DNA from: Aestuariivivens marinum
Lineage (GTDB): Bacteria > Bacteroidota > Bacteroidia > Flavobacteriales > Flavobacteriaceae
NCBI RefSeq assembly: GCF_022662175.1
Contig: NZ_JAKMCR010000008.1
Coordinates: 1 to 64,000 of the forward strand
Length of the DNA stretch: 64,000 bases
Direction of reading: 5' to 3'
Shown here one piece after another: positions 39,212-48,161 of the stretch (positions are counted from its first letter, which is position 1; the number at the start of each line of letters is the position of its first letter). Both the position numbers and the translations under genes were made by a program. Below the pieces are notes generated by a model. The model saw only the letters and a program-made list of their open reading frames with translations. It made no database searches and was not told the DNA's origin.

Positions 39212-41467
39212 ATGAACATTTTTTATAAACCAATAATAACATTATCACTATTGGTTATTATAACTTCTTGCAAGAATAAAGTAGATCAATACGTTACTGT
39301 TGATGAATTGAATAAGACTGTATTTACATCAACTGATTTAATTCCTGACAATCATTTTTTGGGGGATGCAACCTGTAAAACATGTCATGCTAAAGAGCAT
39401 GACTATTGGAAAGGCTCCCATCATGATAAAGCTATGCAAATAGCTTTGGACACCACCATTTTAGGTGATTTCAATAATGTGAAATTTACCAGCCAAGGTA
39501 TAACTTCACGATTTTTTAAAAAGGATAATGAATACTTTGTTAATACCGAAGGACCAGATGGTAAATATCATGACTATAGAATAGTATATACTTTTGGTGT
39601 TTCACCACTGCAGCAGTACATTGTTAAATTCCCTAATGGCCATTACCAATGTTTAAGAACGGCTTGGGATACCCAAGAAAAAAAGTGGTTTGATTTGTAT
39701 CCCGATTTTAAAGTAGTGCATTCTGAGTGGTTACATTGGTCTAGGGGGGGCTTAAATTGGAATACCATGTGCGCCGATTGCCATTCCACTAACGTTAGGA
39801 AAAATTATAATGAAAATGCGTCCAGTTACAATACCAAATATGCTATTATAAATGTGAATTGTGAAGCCTGCCATGGTCCTGGGAAAACCCATGTGGAACA
39901 AGCCAAAGCATTAGGAAGTAATTACAAGTTCTCCGGCGACCTTACAATGACTTCCCATACTAATCCTAAGACTTTAGTAGATGCTTGTGCCAGATGTCAT
40001 ATGAGAAGGGAACAGATTTCAGAATTTTATAATTTTGAAGGAAGTATGTTGGATCATTATTTTCCACAATTAATAGCAGAACCCATTTATTATCCGGATG
40101 GCCAAATTTTAGATGAAGACTATGTTTATGGTTCTTTTGTGCAGAGTAAAATGTACCATAATGGTGTAACGTGTACCAATTGCCATAACCCTCATTCATT
40201 AAAACTTAAATTTGAAGGTAATAAACTTTGTGCACAATGTCATTTACCTGAAACTTACGATAGTCCCAGTCACCATTTTCATACTATAGGTACTGAAAGT
40301 TCAAAATGCATTAATTGTCATATGACCGGAAGGTATTATATGGGCAATGACTTTAGGCGCGACCATAGTTTTAGAATTCCCAGGCCAGACCAAAGCCTTA
40401 AATATGGTACACCCAATGCCTGTACCCAGTGCCATACAGATAAAGACAACCAATGGGCTTGGAGTGCCTATATTAAGCAATATGGAAAGCCCAAAAAGAA
40501 GCATTTTTCCGATTTGTTATTACCTGGTTTAAGGGGTGGTGACGATGGTTTTAAGCATTTGAAAACATTGGTTAAAGATACCATATATCCAGAAATAGCA
40601 CGAGCTTCTGCGGTTAAAGCGATGGTTAATTATAATGATCCCGCGGTAATAGATAATTTATTGTACTTTTTGAATGATGATTCACCACTGGTTAAGGGGG
40701 CTAGTTTGGATATTTTGGGTGAAATAAACACAAATGACTATAACAATTATTTTTTACCCTTGTTGAAAGATTCTAAACGATCGGTAAGGGTCAAAGCGTT
40801 CTTTGCATTGGGAAGTTTGGATGAGGCACTTGTGCCAGAGCCATATAAAGAGGTATACAGCAAAGTGAAGGTGGAATTTGAAACTAGCTTAGAAGTCACT
40901 TCCGATTTTTCTGGGGGCAAAGTAAAACAAGGTAATTATTATTTAAAACAAGGTAATTTATCTGAAGCTATTAAATCGTATGAAGCAGCCTTGAAAATAG
41001 ATAATTTAAACAATATAATAAGAACCAATTTAGCGAATCTTTACTATAGAAATGGTGAATTTATTAATGCCGAGCAGGCCTTTAAAACTATTATACAACA
41101 GGAACCCGAATATGGACCTACCTATTATTCCTATGGTTTATTATTGGCAGAATTAAATAGAATTGAAGAGGCCATTGGGCAAATGAACTTGGCCATAAGG
41201 TATATGCCAGACAATCTAAGGGTGTATTATAATTTAAGTTTGCTATACGATAAAATTAAATTCTTTGATAAAGCGGTAGAAACAGCTAAGAGCGGATTTG
41301 AACAAGCACCACAAGATGAAAGTATGCTTTACATTTTGGCTTATGCCTACTCAAAAAACAATCAAATGGAAAAAGCCAAAAAAATGGCAAAAACTCTGGT
41401 TGATTTGTATCCCCAAAATACTAATTACCACACATTTTATAGGCAGTTGAATACTATACAACAATAA
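39212..41467 (+). CDS. Eight-heme lipoprotein cytochrome c with TPR domain
   Basis: A 751-residue lipoprotein (signal ending IITSC, Cys about 20). Eight CxxCH heme sites are seen in order: CKTCH, CADCH, CEACH, CARCH, CTNCH, CAQCH, CINCH and CTQCH, all in the first 400 residues, in the layout of the cytochrome c554/c-prime family. Then come HEAT-like helices (about 430-540) and three or four TPRs (about 570-750, for example YYLKQGNLSEAIKSYEAALK). The protein probably moves electrons at the outer face or in the periplasm; the TPRs would bind a partner. No reductase genes lie next to it, so the substrate is open. The ATG at 39212 opens the signal peptide. Confidence 0.88.
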   Translation: MNIFYKPIITLSLLVIITSCKNKVDQYVTVDELNKTVFTSTDLIPDNHFLGDATCKTCHAKEHDYWKGSHHDKAMQIALDTTILGDFNNVKFTSQGITSRFFKKDNEYFVNTEGPDGKYHDYRIVYTFGVSPLQQYIVKFPNGHYQCLRTAWDTQEKKWFDLYPDFKVVHSEWLHWSRGGLNWNTMCADCHSTNVRKNYNENASSYNTKYAIINVNCEACHGPGKTHVEQAKALGSNYKFSGDLTMTSHTNPKTLVDACARCHMRREQISEFYNFEGSMLDHYFPQLIAEPIYYPDGQILDEDYVYGSFVQSKMYHNGVTCTNCHNPHSLKLKFEGNKLCAQCHLPETYDSPSHHFHTIGTESSKCINCHMTGRYYMGNDFRRDHSFRIPRPDQSLKYGTPNACTQCHTDKDNQWAWSAYIKQYGKPKKKHFSDLLLPGLRGGDDGFKHLKTLVKDTIYPEIARASAVKAMVNYNDPAVIDNLLYFLNDDSPLVKGASLDILGEINTNDYNNYFLPLLKDSKRSVRVKAFFALGSLDEALVPEPYKEVYSKVKVEFETSLEVTSDFSGGKVKQGNYYLKQGNLSEAIKSYEAALKIDNLNNIIRTNLANLYYRNGEFINAEQAFKTIIQQEPEYGPTYYSYGLLLAELNRIEEAIGQMNLAIRYMPDNLRVYYNLSLLYDKIKFFDKAVETAKSGFEQAPQDESMLYILAYAYSKNNQMEKAKKMAKTLVDLYPQNTNYHTFYRQLNTIQQ

Positions 41468-41473
41468 TTTATG

Positions 41474-41558
41474 TGCGCACGAGAAGACTCGAACTTCCAC
41501 GACCTAAGTGGTCATTAGGCCCTCAACCTAACGCGTCTACCAATTCCGCCACGTGCGC
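41474..41558 (-). tRNA. tRNA-Leu (GAG)
   Basis: On the minus strand the gene starts GCGCACG and closes with CGTGCGC plus A; CCA is not encoded. The D arm is GCGGAATTGGTAGACGC, the anticodon stem-loop TTAGG-TTGAGGG-CCTAA gives GAG, a long variable arm follows as usual for tRNA-Leu (TGACCACTTAGGTCGT) and the T arm holds GTTCGAGTC. Length 85. Confidence 0.95.
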
Positions 41559-41583
41559 AAAAATAGAAAGCAGCAAAAATAGA

Positions 41584-41613
41584 AAAAGTTAAGCAATAAT
41601 AGTTAACTTTTTT
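41584..41613 (+). terminator. Terminator beyond the multiheme cytochrome gene
   Basis: AAAAGTTAA and TTAACTTTT form a nine-base stem with an eleven-base loop, then a T run. The opposite-strand tRNA-Leu lies between it and the cytochrome gene, so the plus-strand transcript would run antisense through the tRNA before it ends. Confidence 0.6.
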
Positions 41614-41825
41614 ATTGTAATTGGTCTTGTGTTTTTTCTAAATATTGCAGATACAATATCGTGGGATTTGTATATGTTTTTAAATATCTAATTTTATTTT
41701 TTTGAATAGAGAAGTAAATAGTAATAAAATAATAGCAATAGTTTAGGATACGACTGATCTCATTTTTATGGAAATTAATATATTTGGCACAAAATAAAAT
41801 AATTCAGATTAATTAATAAAATAGA

Positions 41826-42872
41826 ATGAGTAAAGTAGTCACATTCGGAGAGATCATGTTACGATTGGCTCCAGAAGGTTTTTTAAGGTTTTCGCAGGCC
41901 AGTAGTTTTGATGTGGTTTATGGTGGTGGTGAGTCTAACGTAGCCGTATCGTTGGCCAATTATGGGATTCCGGTGGATTTTGTAACGCGTTTGCCTAAGA
42001 ATGACATAGGTGAATGTGCGATGATGGAGCTGCGAAAAAGAGGTGTTGGTGTGGACAAGATTATTTGGGGTGGTGACCGATTGGGTATCTATTTTCTAGA
42101 AACTGGAGCCGTGTCAAGGGGCAGTAAAGTAGTTTATGACAGGGCACATTCGGCGATGTCTGAAATCAAATTGGGAATGATAGATTGGGATGAAGTCTTT
42201 CAAGGTGTGGAATGGTTCCATTGGACGGGGATTACACCTGCAATATCTCAAGGTTCTGCAGATGTTTGCTTGGAGGCTGTAAAAGTGGCGAGTGAAAAGG
42301 GTATTACTATTTCAACAGACTTGAACTACAGGGCCAAGTTATGGAAGTATTGTGATGCGGCTCATAGAGAGTCCATTATGACAGAGCTTACCTCGTATTG
42401 TGATATTGTTTTAGGTAATGAAGAAGATGCAGAGATGCACTTCGGGATTAAGCCAGAGGGGATTAGTGTACAGACCGAAGGGCACAACGTTAAGGCAGAA
42501 GCCTTTTTGTCGGTATGCCAACAAATGATGAAGAAGTTCCCAAAGGCCAAGAAGGTAATTACCACTTTGCGAGGATCCATTTCAGCTTCACATAACACTT
42601 GGGCAGGTGTACTCTATGACGGAAAGACCTTGTTTGAGACACGTCAGTACCAAATTACAGATATAGTTGATAGAGTTGGAGGAGGAGATTCTTTTATGGG
42701 TGGATTGATTTACGGTTTGTTGAAATATCCGGAAGATGATCAAAACGCACTGGATTTTGCCGTGGCGGCATCCTGTTTGAAGCATACCATTAAGGGAGAT
42801 GCCAATTTAGTGACCGTAGCTGAAGTGGAAAAGCTCATGGGGGGAGATGCGTCGGGGCGTGTGGCACGATAA
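41826..42872 (+). CDS. kdgK: 2-keto-3-deoxygluconate kinase (PfkB family)
   Basis: A 348-residue sugar kinase of the PfkB/ribokinase fold. N-terminal substrate part: TFGEIMLRLAPEGFLRFSQA and the first PfkB signature around YGGGESNVAVSLANYGIPVDFVTRLP; second signature with the catalytic Asp: DRVGGGDSFMGGLIYGLL (about 278-295). It phosphorylates KDG to KDPG. Together with the aldolase gene 35 bp downstream it forms the lower end of the alginate/pectin or glucuronate route. A TATATTTG -7 box at 41779-41786 precedes it, without a clear -33. Base use is less AT-rich than that of the neighbours. Confidence 0.93.
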   Translation: MSKVVTFGEIMLRLAPEGFLRFSQASSFDVVYGGGESNVAVSLANYGIPVDFVTRLPKNDIGECAMMELRKRGVGVDKIIWGGDRLGIYFLETGAVSRGSKVVYDRAHSAMSEIKLGMIDWDEVFQGVEWFHWTGITPAISQGSADVCLEAVKVASEKGITISTDLNYRAKLWKYCDAAHRESIMTELTSYCDIVLGNEEDAEMHFGIKPEGISVQTEGHNVKAEAFLSVCQQMMKKFPKAKKVITTLRGSISASHNTWAGVLYDGKTLFETRQYQITDIVDRVGGGDSFMGGLIYGLLKYPEDDQNALDFAVAASCLKHTIKGDANLVTVAEVEKLMGGDASGRVAR

Positions 42873-42907
42873 ACCTAAAAATAAAATAAAGCTAATTTAA
42901 AAAAACA

Positions 42908-43579
42908 ATGGCACAATATACAAGAATTGAAGTGGCTCAGGTAATGAAGGATACGGGGATGGTTCCTCTATTCTTCAATAGCGACTTAGAATTGAGCAAG
43001 AAGGTATTAAAGGCCTGTTATGATGGTGGGGCGCGTTTGTTGGAGTTTACAGCACGAGGGGATTTTGCACATGAAGTATTTGGTGAACTTGCCAAATATG
43101 CCATTAAGGAACTTCCAGGGATGATCATGGGTGTGGGATCGGTTACCGATGCTGCCCAAGCGAGTTTGTATATGGCATTAGGAGCGAATTTTATTGTTAC
43201 ACCCGTGTTAAGGGAAGATATTGCCATAGTATGTAACAGAAGAAAGGTATTATGGTCCCCTGGTTGTGGTAGCCTTACGGAAATTACTCGAGCAGAAGAA
43301 TTGGGCTGTGAAATTGTAAAATTGTTCCCAGGGGATATATATGGTCCCCAGTTCGTAAAGGGCATCAAGGGACCCCAACCCTGGACGAGTATCATGCCAA
43401 CAGGAGGTGTCTCTCCAACAGAGGATAATCTAAAGGGCTGGTTCAATGCAGGTGTAACTTGTGTAGGAATGGGTTCCCAGCTAATATCTAAGACCATTAT
43501 TGCCACTAAGGATTTTAAAAAACTTCAACAAGATGTTAAGGATGCATTAGCTTTAATAAAGAAAGTTAGAGGTTGCTAA
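42908..43579 (+). CDS. kdgA: KDPG/KHG aldolase
   Basis: A 223-residue class I aldolase (Eda type) that splits KDPG into pyruvate and glyceraldehyde 3-phosphate. It has the catalytic Glu region FTARGDFAHEVFGEL, the VGSVTDAAQASLYMALGANFIVTP block, GCGSLTEI, and the Schiff-base Lys in EIVKLFPGDIYGPQFVKGIKGPQPW followed by PTGGVSPTEDNL. Operon with kdgK. It is the longer Bacteroidota type. Confidence 0.95.
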   Translation: MAQYTRIEVAQVMKDTGMVPLFFNSDLELSKKVLKACYDGGARLLEFTARGDFAHEVFGELAKYAIKELPGMIMGVGSVTDAAQASLYMALGANFIVTPVLREDIAIVCNRRKVLWSPGCGSLTEITRAEELGCEIVKLFPGDIYGPQFVKGIKGPQPWTSIMPTGGVSPTEDNLKGWFNAGVTCVGMGSQLISKTIIATKDFKKLQQDVKDALALIKKVRGC

Positions 43580-43760
43580 TTAATGTGTTATTGATCCTTT
43601 TTAGTTGTAATAAAGACTAAAAATGTATGATTGATTTAGTGTTATATATTATAAATTTACAACTAATTGGTGAATGGTTTTATAAAAAGTAAGGATTCAC
43701 AGAATGTCGATTCTACAAAATACGTTTAAAAGATATCAATTAAACATAAAGAAAATAAAA

Positions 43761-43793
43761 AAAAGCCTGAAAACATTAAGTTTCAGGCTTTTT
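43761..43793 (+). terminator. Terminator after kdgA
   Basis: AAAGCCTGAAA and TTTCAGGCTTT form an 11-base stem with the loop CATTAAG and an A run before and T run after; it may also end the tRNA-Lys transcript from the other side. Confidence 0.85.
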
Positions 43794-43816
43794 GAATAAT
43801 CTTGAAAAATTTCCAG

Positions 43817-43889
43817 TGACCGGGCTGGGGCTCGAACCCAGGACCCTCTCCTTAAAAGGGAGATGCTCTACCAACTGAGCTACCCGGTC
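43817..43889 (-). tRNA. tRNA-Lys (TTT)
   Basis: On the minus strand GACCGGG pairs with CCCGGTC; D arm GCTCAGTTGGTAGAGC, anticodon stem-loop TCTCC-CTTTTAA-GGAGA giving TTT, T arm CTGGGTTCGAGCCCCAG, discriminator A, no encoded CCA. Length 73. A perfect promoter lies upstream. Confidence 0.97.
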
Positions 43890-43917
43890 TTGTGCAGTAC
43901 CTTCCGTAATGCGGGTG

Positions 43918-43947
43918 CAAATATAAAATGTTTAATCTATAAAACAA
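43918..43947 (-). promoter_or_regulatory. tRNA-Lys promoter
   Basis: Minus strand: TTG at 43947-43945, a 19-base spacer and TATATTTG at 43925-43918. It predicts a 5' leader of about 20 bases that RNase P would remove. Confidence 0.85.
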
Positions 43948-44023
43948 TGCTTTTTTTGAATTAATTTTCGTTTTTTTGCATCACTTTATTCTATGTTTTT
44001 AATAATCAATTTGTAACCGTAAA

Positions 44024-44542
44024 ATGATAGTGGTTTTAATAGGGTATATGGCATCTGGAAAGTCTACCATTGGAAAAATGTTAGCTAAAAAATTGAACTA
44101 TAATTTTATAGATTTAGACGATTACATAGAAGTTTCTGAAAATAAATCGGTTTCAAATATCTTTAAAACCGAGGGTGAAATTTATTTTAGAAAACAGGAA
44201 ACCCATTATTTAAAGGAATTATTGCAATCAAAAAATAACATCGTATTATCATTGGGTGGAGGTACGCCTTGTTTTGGAGACAATATGGATATAGTATTGA
44301 ATTCAAATGCTAAGAGCATCTATTTAAGAACATCTATTAATACCTTGGTTGAAAGATTAAAGACAGAAAAGAGTAAACGCCCATTGATTGCACATATCGA
44401 AACCGATGAGTCGCTAATTGAATTTATAGGCAAACATCTTTTTGAGCGTGCTACCTATTACAATAAAGCAAATGTGATACTTTCAACTGATAATAAAGCG
44501 GAAAACGATATTGTTGAAGAATTGGTTGCGAATTTATTCTAA
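44024..44542 (+). CDS. aroK: Shikimate kinase
   Basis: A 172-residue P-loop kinase that makes shikimate 3-phosphate in aromatic amino acid synthesis. Seen: Walker A GYMASGKSTIGKML (6-19), the shikimate-binding DLDDYIE and EIYFRKQE blocks, LSLGGGTPCF, and the lid Arg in RLKTEKSKRPLIAH. Typical size. It ends overlapping the opposite-strand phosphoribosyltransferase gene by 9 bp. Other aro genes are not here. Confidence 0.95.
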   Translation: MIVVLIGYMASGKSTIGKMLAKKLNYNFIDLDDYIEVSENKSVSNIFKTEGEIYFRKQETHYLKELLQSKNNIVLSLGGGTPCFGDNMDIVLNSNAKSIYLRTSINTLVERLKTEKSKRPLIAHIETDESLIEFIGKHLFERATYYNKANVILSTDNKAENDIVEELVANLF

Positions 44543-45037
44543 AACAACCTTGCAGTTATTGCCTTCGAGAATCACTTCAACATGCTCATGTAGCGATGTT
44601 GATAATGAAATACCTTTAAAATCGGCCTTAACAGGATATTGCTTATGGTTTCTGTTTACCAAAACAGCTGTTTTAAATTGCTTTAAAGGTACATCTAAAA
44701 AATGCTTTACACCATATATTAAGGTTGAACCTGAGTATAATACATCATCAACTAAAACCAAAGACTTATTTATATATTCTGAAGGCGGGATAGAAGTCTT
44801 AATTTCTGTTCTAGGATTTTTTTTGTCAATATAAACTTCACAAAGTATAGGTTCAATATTGGATATGTCTTGAAGCGTTTTTTTTATTTTTTTTGCCAAC
44901 AAAACACCATTATTGGCTATGCCAGCTATAATAATTTCACTTTCATTGATATTGCTTTCATAAATTTGATAAGCAATTCTTCTAATCTTATTTTTAATGT
45001 CATCGTGATGTAGAATCACGTTATTTTTAATAGTCAT
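44534..45037 (-). CDS. Phosphoribosyltransferase (PyrR-like)
   Basis: A 167-residue type I phosphoribosyltransferase. The PRPP motif is SLVLVDDVLYSGSTLIYGVK (about 91-110), and the N-terminal IIIAGIANNGVLLAKKI holds the pyrophosphate loop. The layout and length are like PyrR, which binds pyr mRNA or acts as a weak uracil phosphoribosyltransferase; no pyr genes or attenuator lie here, so only the enzyme class is safe. It is followed upstream in the same direction by the S4-domain gene (27 bp). Confidence 0.85.
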   Translation of the reverse strand: MTIKNNVILHHDDIKNKIRRIAYQIYESNINESEIIIAGIANNGVLLAKKIKKTLQDISNIEPILCEVYIDKKNPRTEIKTSIPPSEYINKSLVLVDDVLYSGSTLIYGVKHFLDVPLKQFKTAVLVNRNHKQYPVKADFKGISLSTSLHEHVEVILEGNNCKVVLE

Positions 45038-45064
45038 TCCCGTGCAATTGTTTAAGTTATAAAA

Positions 45065-45436
45065 TTACTCATTTTCTTCAGTAAAATTATCAATATCCCT
45101 TCTATCTTTTTTAGTTGGTCGTCCAACACCCTTTTTGCGATAGTAATCTTTTGCATATTGTAATAGTTCCTGGGCTTCAAAAGCTTCTTTTGGAGTAGTG
45201 TCTGTTCTATAAATATCCACTAATTTTGCTCCAACCCTGTTGTCCGGAACATCATTAATGGTAAATGTATAATTTATTTGGTTTTTGCGTATTTCAATTT
45301 TATCTTGTGGGTAAACTTCCCTGCTGGGTTTGGCAATGTCTTTATTTATCTTTACTTGACCTTTTTTACAAGCGGTAGTAGCTAGTGATCTTGTTTTAAA
45401 ATATCTAACACACCATAAATACTTGTCTATACGCAT
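45065..45436 (-). CDS. hslR: S4-domain RNA-binding protein (Hsp15-like)
   Basis: A 123-residue protein with an N-terminal S4 domain, MRIDKYLWCVRYFKTRSLATTACKKGQVKIN, and a basic C-terminal tail (KKGVGRPTKKDRRD). It matches the heat-shock protein Hsp15, which binds stalled 50S subunits carrying peptidyl-tRNA. The ATG at 45436 is used; a TAATTTTG -7 box on the minus strand at 45473-45480 excludes the longer start at 45475. Confidence 0.88.
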   Translation of the reverse strand: MRIDKYLWCVRYFKTRSLATTACKKGQVKINKDIAKPSREVYPQDKIEIRKNQINYTFTINDVPDNRVGAKLVDIYRTDTTPKEAFEAQELLQYAKDYYRKKGVGRPTKKDRRDIDNFTEENE

Positions 45437-45472
45437 ATTATTTAGTCTAAAAACTACGTTAATGTTGTTGTG

Positions 45473-45480
45473 CAAAATTA
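45473..45480 (-). promoter_or_regulatory. -7 box of the hslR-phosphoribosyltransferase unit
   Basis: TAATTTTG on the minus strand, 37 bases before the start codon. A TTG lies 23 bases further upstream (45504-45506), slightly long for the consensus spacing. Confidence 0.5.
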
Positions 45481-45724
45481 TATTTAAATTGTATCTTGCG
45501 CCTCAAAAATAACAATAATGAAACGGTTATAAATAAATTAATCATTATTTAGTTTAGGACTGTTACTTTTTCACTACTAAAAAACATATCATATGAAATG
45601 AGCAAAATATATTTAATTTTTTGCATACCGTCAAAAGGATTAATTTTTTTATAAAGCGCGCCGGTTTATTTAAGCAGAAAATTTTATTTGTTTCCATTTC
45701 GCCTAAAATAAAAATTTTAAATTG

Positions 45725-46663
45725 ATGAAAATAGAAAGATTAGCTTTAGTTGTTTTATGTACTTTAATCGGTATTGTATCTTGTAAAAAAGATGATAATG
45801 GTTCAGATATAACTCCTGTTGAAGTTAGGGATCGTACAGAGCAACAAATGGCAGACAATGATTCTCTTGTTGAATATTTAAATAATCATTATTATAATTT
45901 CGAAGTTTTAACTGGATTAGAAGACCCTAGTCTTTCGGATATAGTGATTACTAAATTGGAAGAAGGAGAAAGTATACCAACAGGACATAAACTACTAATG
46001 GATGATGTTGAAGCTAACGATTTGGTCTATGCGGAAACAGATTATAAAGTTTATATTTTAAGGTTAAACCAAGGTGGCGGTATCAAATCTCCCACATTTG
46101 CGGATGAAGTTAGAATATTTTATGAAGGTTTTTTACTAAGTGGGGAGGTTTTTGATAGTGCTAGTACACCTGTTGATTTCGATTTGGTTTCGCTCATACC
46201 AGGTTGGAGAAAAGTAATACCTACTTTTAATGTTGCAGAATCCTTTATTGAAGTAGGAGATGGTACTGTAGATTATAAAAATACAGGATTGGGTGTTATG
46301 TTTTTACCTTCGGGATTGGGTTATTTTTCAAATGCAACTTCAGCAATACCTGCCTATAGTCCAATTATCTTTAAGTTTGAATTGGTGCAAATGTTTGAAA
46401 ATGACCATGATGGAGATGGTATTCTATCTTATCTTGAAGATTTGAATGGTGATGGTGAGTTTATTGTAAATACTGAGGATTTAACGGATGCTACAGATGA
46501 TGATACAGATGGGGACTCCATACCAGACTATGCAGATAACGATGATGATGGTGATGGTATTCTAACTAAAGATGAAGATATTGATGGAGATGGAGATCCA
46601 AGAAATGATGATACAAACGGTAACGGGATACCAAACTATTTAGACCCAGAAGATAAAGGTTGA
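45725..46663 (+). CDS. FKBP-like lipoprotein with Ca-binding acidic tail
   Basis: A 312-residue lipoprotein (signal ending IGIVSC, Cys about 20). Residues about 115-225 match an FKBP-type peptidyl-prolyl isomerase domain: DEVRIFYEGFLLSGEVFDSA, LIPGWRKVIPTF and the final FKFELVQM strand. After it come about 80 residues of DxDGDGI repeats (HDGDGILSYLED, TDGDSIPDYADNDDDGDGIL, NGNGIPNYLDPEDKG) of the type-3 thrombospondin or dockerin sort, which should bind calcium. It is probably an envelope folding factor. The ATG at 45725 directly follows an in-frame TTG. Confidence 0.85.
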   Translation: MKIERLALVVLCTLIGIVSCKKDDNGSDITPVEVRDRTEQQMADNDSLVEYLNNHYYNFEVLTGLEDPSLSDIVITKLEEGESIPTGHKLLMDDVEANDLVYAETDYKVYILRLNQGGGIKSPTFADEVRIFYEGFLLSGEVFDSASTPVDFDLVSLIPGWRKVIPTFNVAESFIEVGDGTVDYKNTGLGVMFLPSGLGYFSNATSAIPAYSPIIFKFELVQMFENDHDGDGILSYLEDLNGDGEFIVNTEDLTDATDDDTDGDSIPDYADNDDDGDGILTKDEDIDGDGDPRNDDTNGNGIPNYLDPEDKG

Positions 46664-46764
46664 AAATCTTTTATTATGCTTATTAATTAAATAACTTTTG
46701 TCTCTGTAAATTAAAAAGTAAATGGGTTGTATACTTGGGTAATGTCTAAAATTTACAGATAAGC

Positions 46765-47355
46765 ATGAACAAACAAAAGGCTCAACCACTTATCGATTAT
46801 ATCAACAAGTATGTTTTACTTACACCTGAAGAGGAAAACATATTATTATCATTCATACGTTTTCGTAGGTATTTAAAAGGACAATATATTGTACAACAAG
46901 GTGATGTTTGTAAACATGAATGTTTTGTATTGTCTGGTTGTACAAAAACTTTCTATTTAGATGAGGAAGGGCAGGAGCATATCATCATGTTTTCAATAGA
47001 AGATTGGTGGGCTTCAGATATGGGAAGTTTTATAACCCAAACGCCGGCCGATTTTAATATTCAATGCTTGGAACATACCGAGCTGGTCATGTTTTCGTAT
47101 GACACCATAGAAGACCTTTATGCTAAAATCCCAAAGTTGGAGCGTTTTTTTAGGCAAATAATTGAAAAAGCATTTGTGGCCTCACAGAAACGAATTGTTA
47201 GGAACTTTAGTTTAACGGCAAAAGATCAGTATCTCTATTTTAAGGAGCAATACCCCGAAATTGAACAGCGTATTCCACAATACATGGTGGCTTCTTACCT
47301 TGGTATTACAAAGGAATTTTTGAGCAAAATTAAGAGTCAGTTGGCTTTGGAATAG
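46765..47355 (+). CDS. Crp/Fnr family transcriptional regulator
   Basis: A 196-residue regulator with an N-terminal cyclic-nucleotide-type beta roll (about 20-130: GQYIVQQGDVCKHECFVLSG, DEEGQEHIIMFSIEDWWASD) and a C-terminal winged helix whose recognition segment is YMVASYLGITKEFLSKIKSQ. No Fe-S Cys set of Fnr and no clear cAMP-binding Arg-Ser pair are seen, as in the common Bacteroidota group. The YceI gene follows and may be a target, but this is inference. Confidence 0.88.
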   Translation: MNKQKAQPLIDYINKYVLLTPEEENILLSFIRFRRYLKGQYIVQQGDVCKHECFVLSGCTKTFYLDEEGQEHIIMFSIEDWWASDMGSFITQTPADFNIQCLEHTELVMFSYDTIEDLYAKIPKLERFFRQIIEKAFVASQKRIVRNFSLTAKDQYLYFKEQYPEIEQRIPQYMVASYLGITKEFLSKIKSQLALE

Positions 47356-47500
47356 ATCAATAAACAACCGTTTCTCAATTTTCATTCAATTATAATTAAA
47401 CTAGTTTAATATAATTTCGTAATCTAGTTCATTTTTATTAACGTCAATACTTTAGATCTTTGTAATAGAAAATTTTTATTAAAATTAAAATAATATAATA

Positions 47501-48073
47501 ATGAAGAATTCAATTAAAACAGCATTAGTATTAGTGGCCTTTGCATCATTTTCCTTTACGACATTAAAAAGGGAAAGAAAAGCTATTAAAATTGAGGAAA
47601 GTAATGTAGTATGGAAAGGTTATAAAGTTACAGGATCTCACCATGGAACCATAGCAATTAAATCTGGTGAGTTGGTTTTTGAAGAAGATAAATTGGTAGG
47701 AGGGGAATTTGTAATTGATATGAAGTCTATTACCGTTAATGATTTACAAGGTGAATACAAAGGGAAATTGGAGGGACACCTAAAGTCTGATGATTTCTTT
47801 GGTGTAGCAAATCATCCTACATCATCATTAGTGTTCACGAATGTAGAATCTAGTGGTAAAAACGCTTATTCTGTTACTGGAGACTTAACCATAAAGAACA
47901 TTACCAATCCCATAACATTTGATATTTCAGTTTACGGAAGCAAGGCGACGGCATCATTAAAAATTGATCGCTCTAAATATGATGTAAGATATGGTTCTAC
48001 AAGCTTTTTTGATAATTTAAAGGATAAAGCGATTTACGATGAATTTGATTTGGTTTCAGATCTCCAGTTTTAA
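47501..48073 (+). CDS. YceI family protein
   Basis: A 190-residue secreted protein (signal peptide about 1-22) of the YceI family, a lipocalin-like beta barrel that binds polyisoprenoid or amide lipids in the periplasm. Typical blocks: SNVVWKGYKVTGSHHGTIAI, GGEFVIDMKSITVNDLQGEY, HLKSDDFFGVANHPTSSLVF and the C-terminal DRSKYDVRYGSTSFFDNLKD. Its own terminator follows. It stands alone behind the Crp-like regulator. Confidence 0.93.
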   Translation: MKNSIKTALVLVAFASFSFTTLKRERKAIKIEESNVVWKGYKVTGSHHGTIAIKSGELVFEEDKLVGGEFVIDMKSITVNDLQGEYKGKLEGHLKSDDFFGVANHPTSSLVFTNVESSGKNAYSVTGDLTIKNITNPITFDISVYGSKATASLKIDRSKYDVRYGSTSFFDNLKDKAIYDEFDLVSDLQF

Positions 48074-48095
48074 ATTGATACTGATTGATGGTTAA

Positions 48096-48125
48096 GAAGC
48101 GTTCATTTTTTGAACGCTTTTTTTG
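48096..48125 (+). terminator. Terminator after the YceI gene
   Basis: AAGCGTTCA and TGAACGCTT form a nine-base stem around TTTTT, then seven T. Confidence 0.92.
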
Positions 48126-48161
48126 TGTTAGAAAACCACTAATATTAAAGACAATTTTGTG

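Noticed and set aside
41584-41613. Attenuator for kdgK
   Set aside because: The -7 box of kdgK (41779-41786) lies well downstream of this hairpin, so it cannot be in the kdgK leader; it is listed as a terminator.
44024-45037. Convergent overlap of aroK and the phosphoribosyltransferase as an antisense regulatory arrangement
   Set aside because: Only 9 bp overlap; similar short tail-to-tail overlaps occur at 3823-3830, 34433-34443 and 59076-59079, so this is just compact packing.
45437-45724. Possible RNA gene in the gap before the FKBP-like lipoprotein
   Set aside because: AT-rich text without consistent stems; the only GC-rich word (GCGCGCCGG) is isolated.
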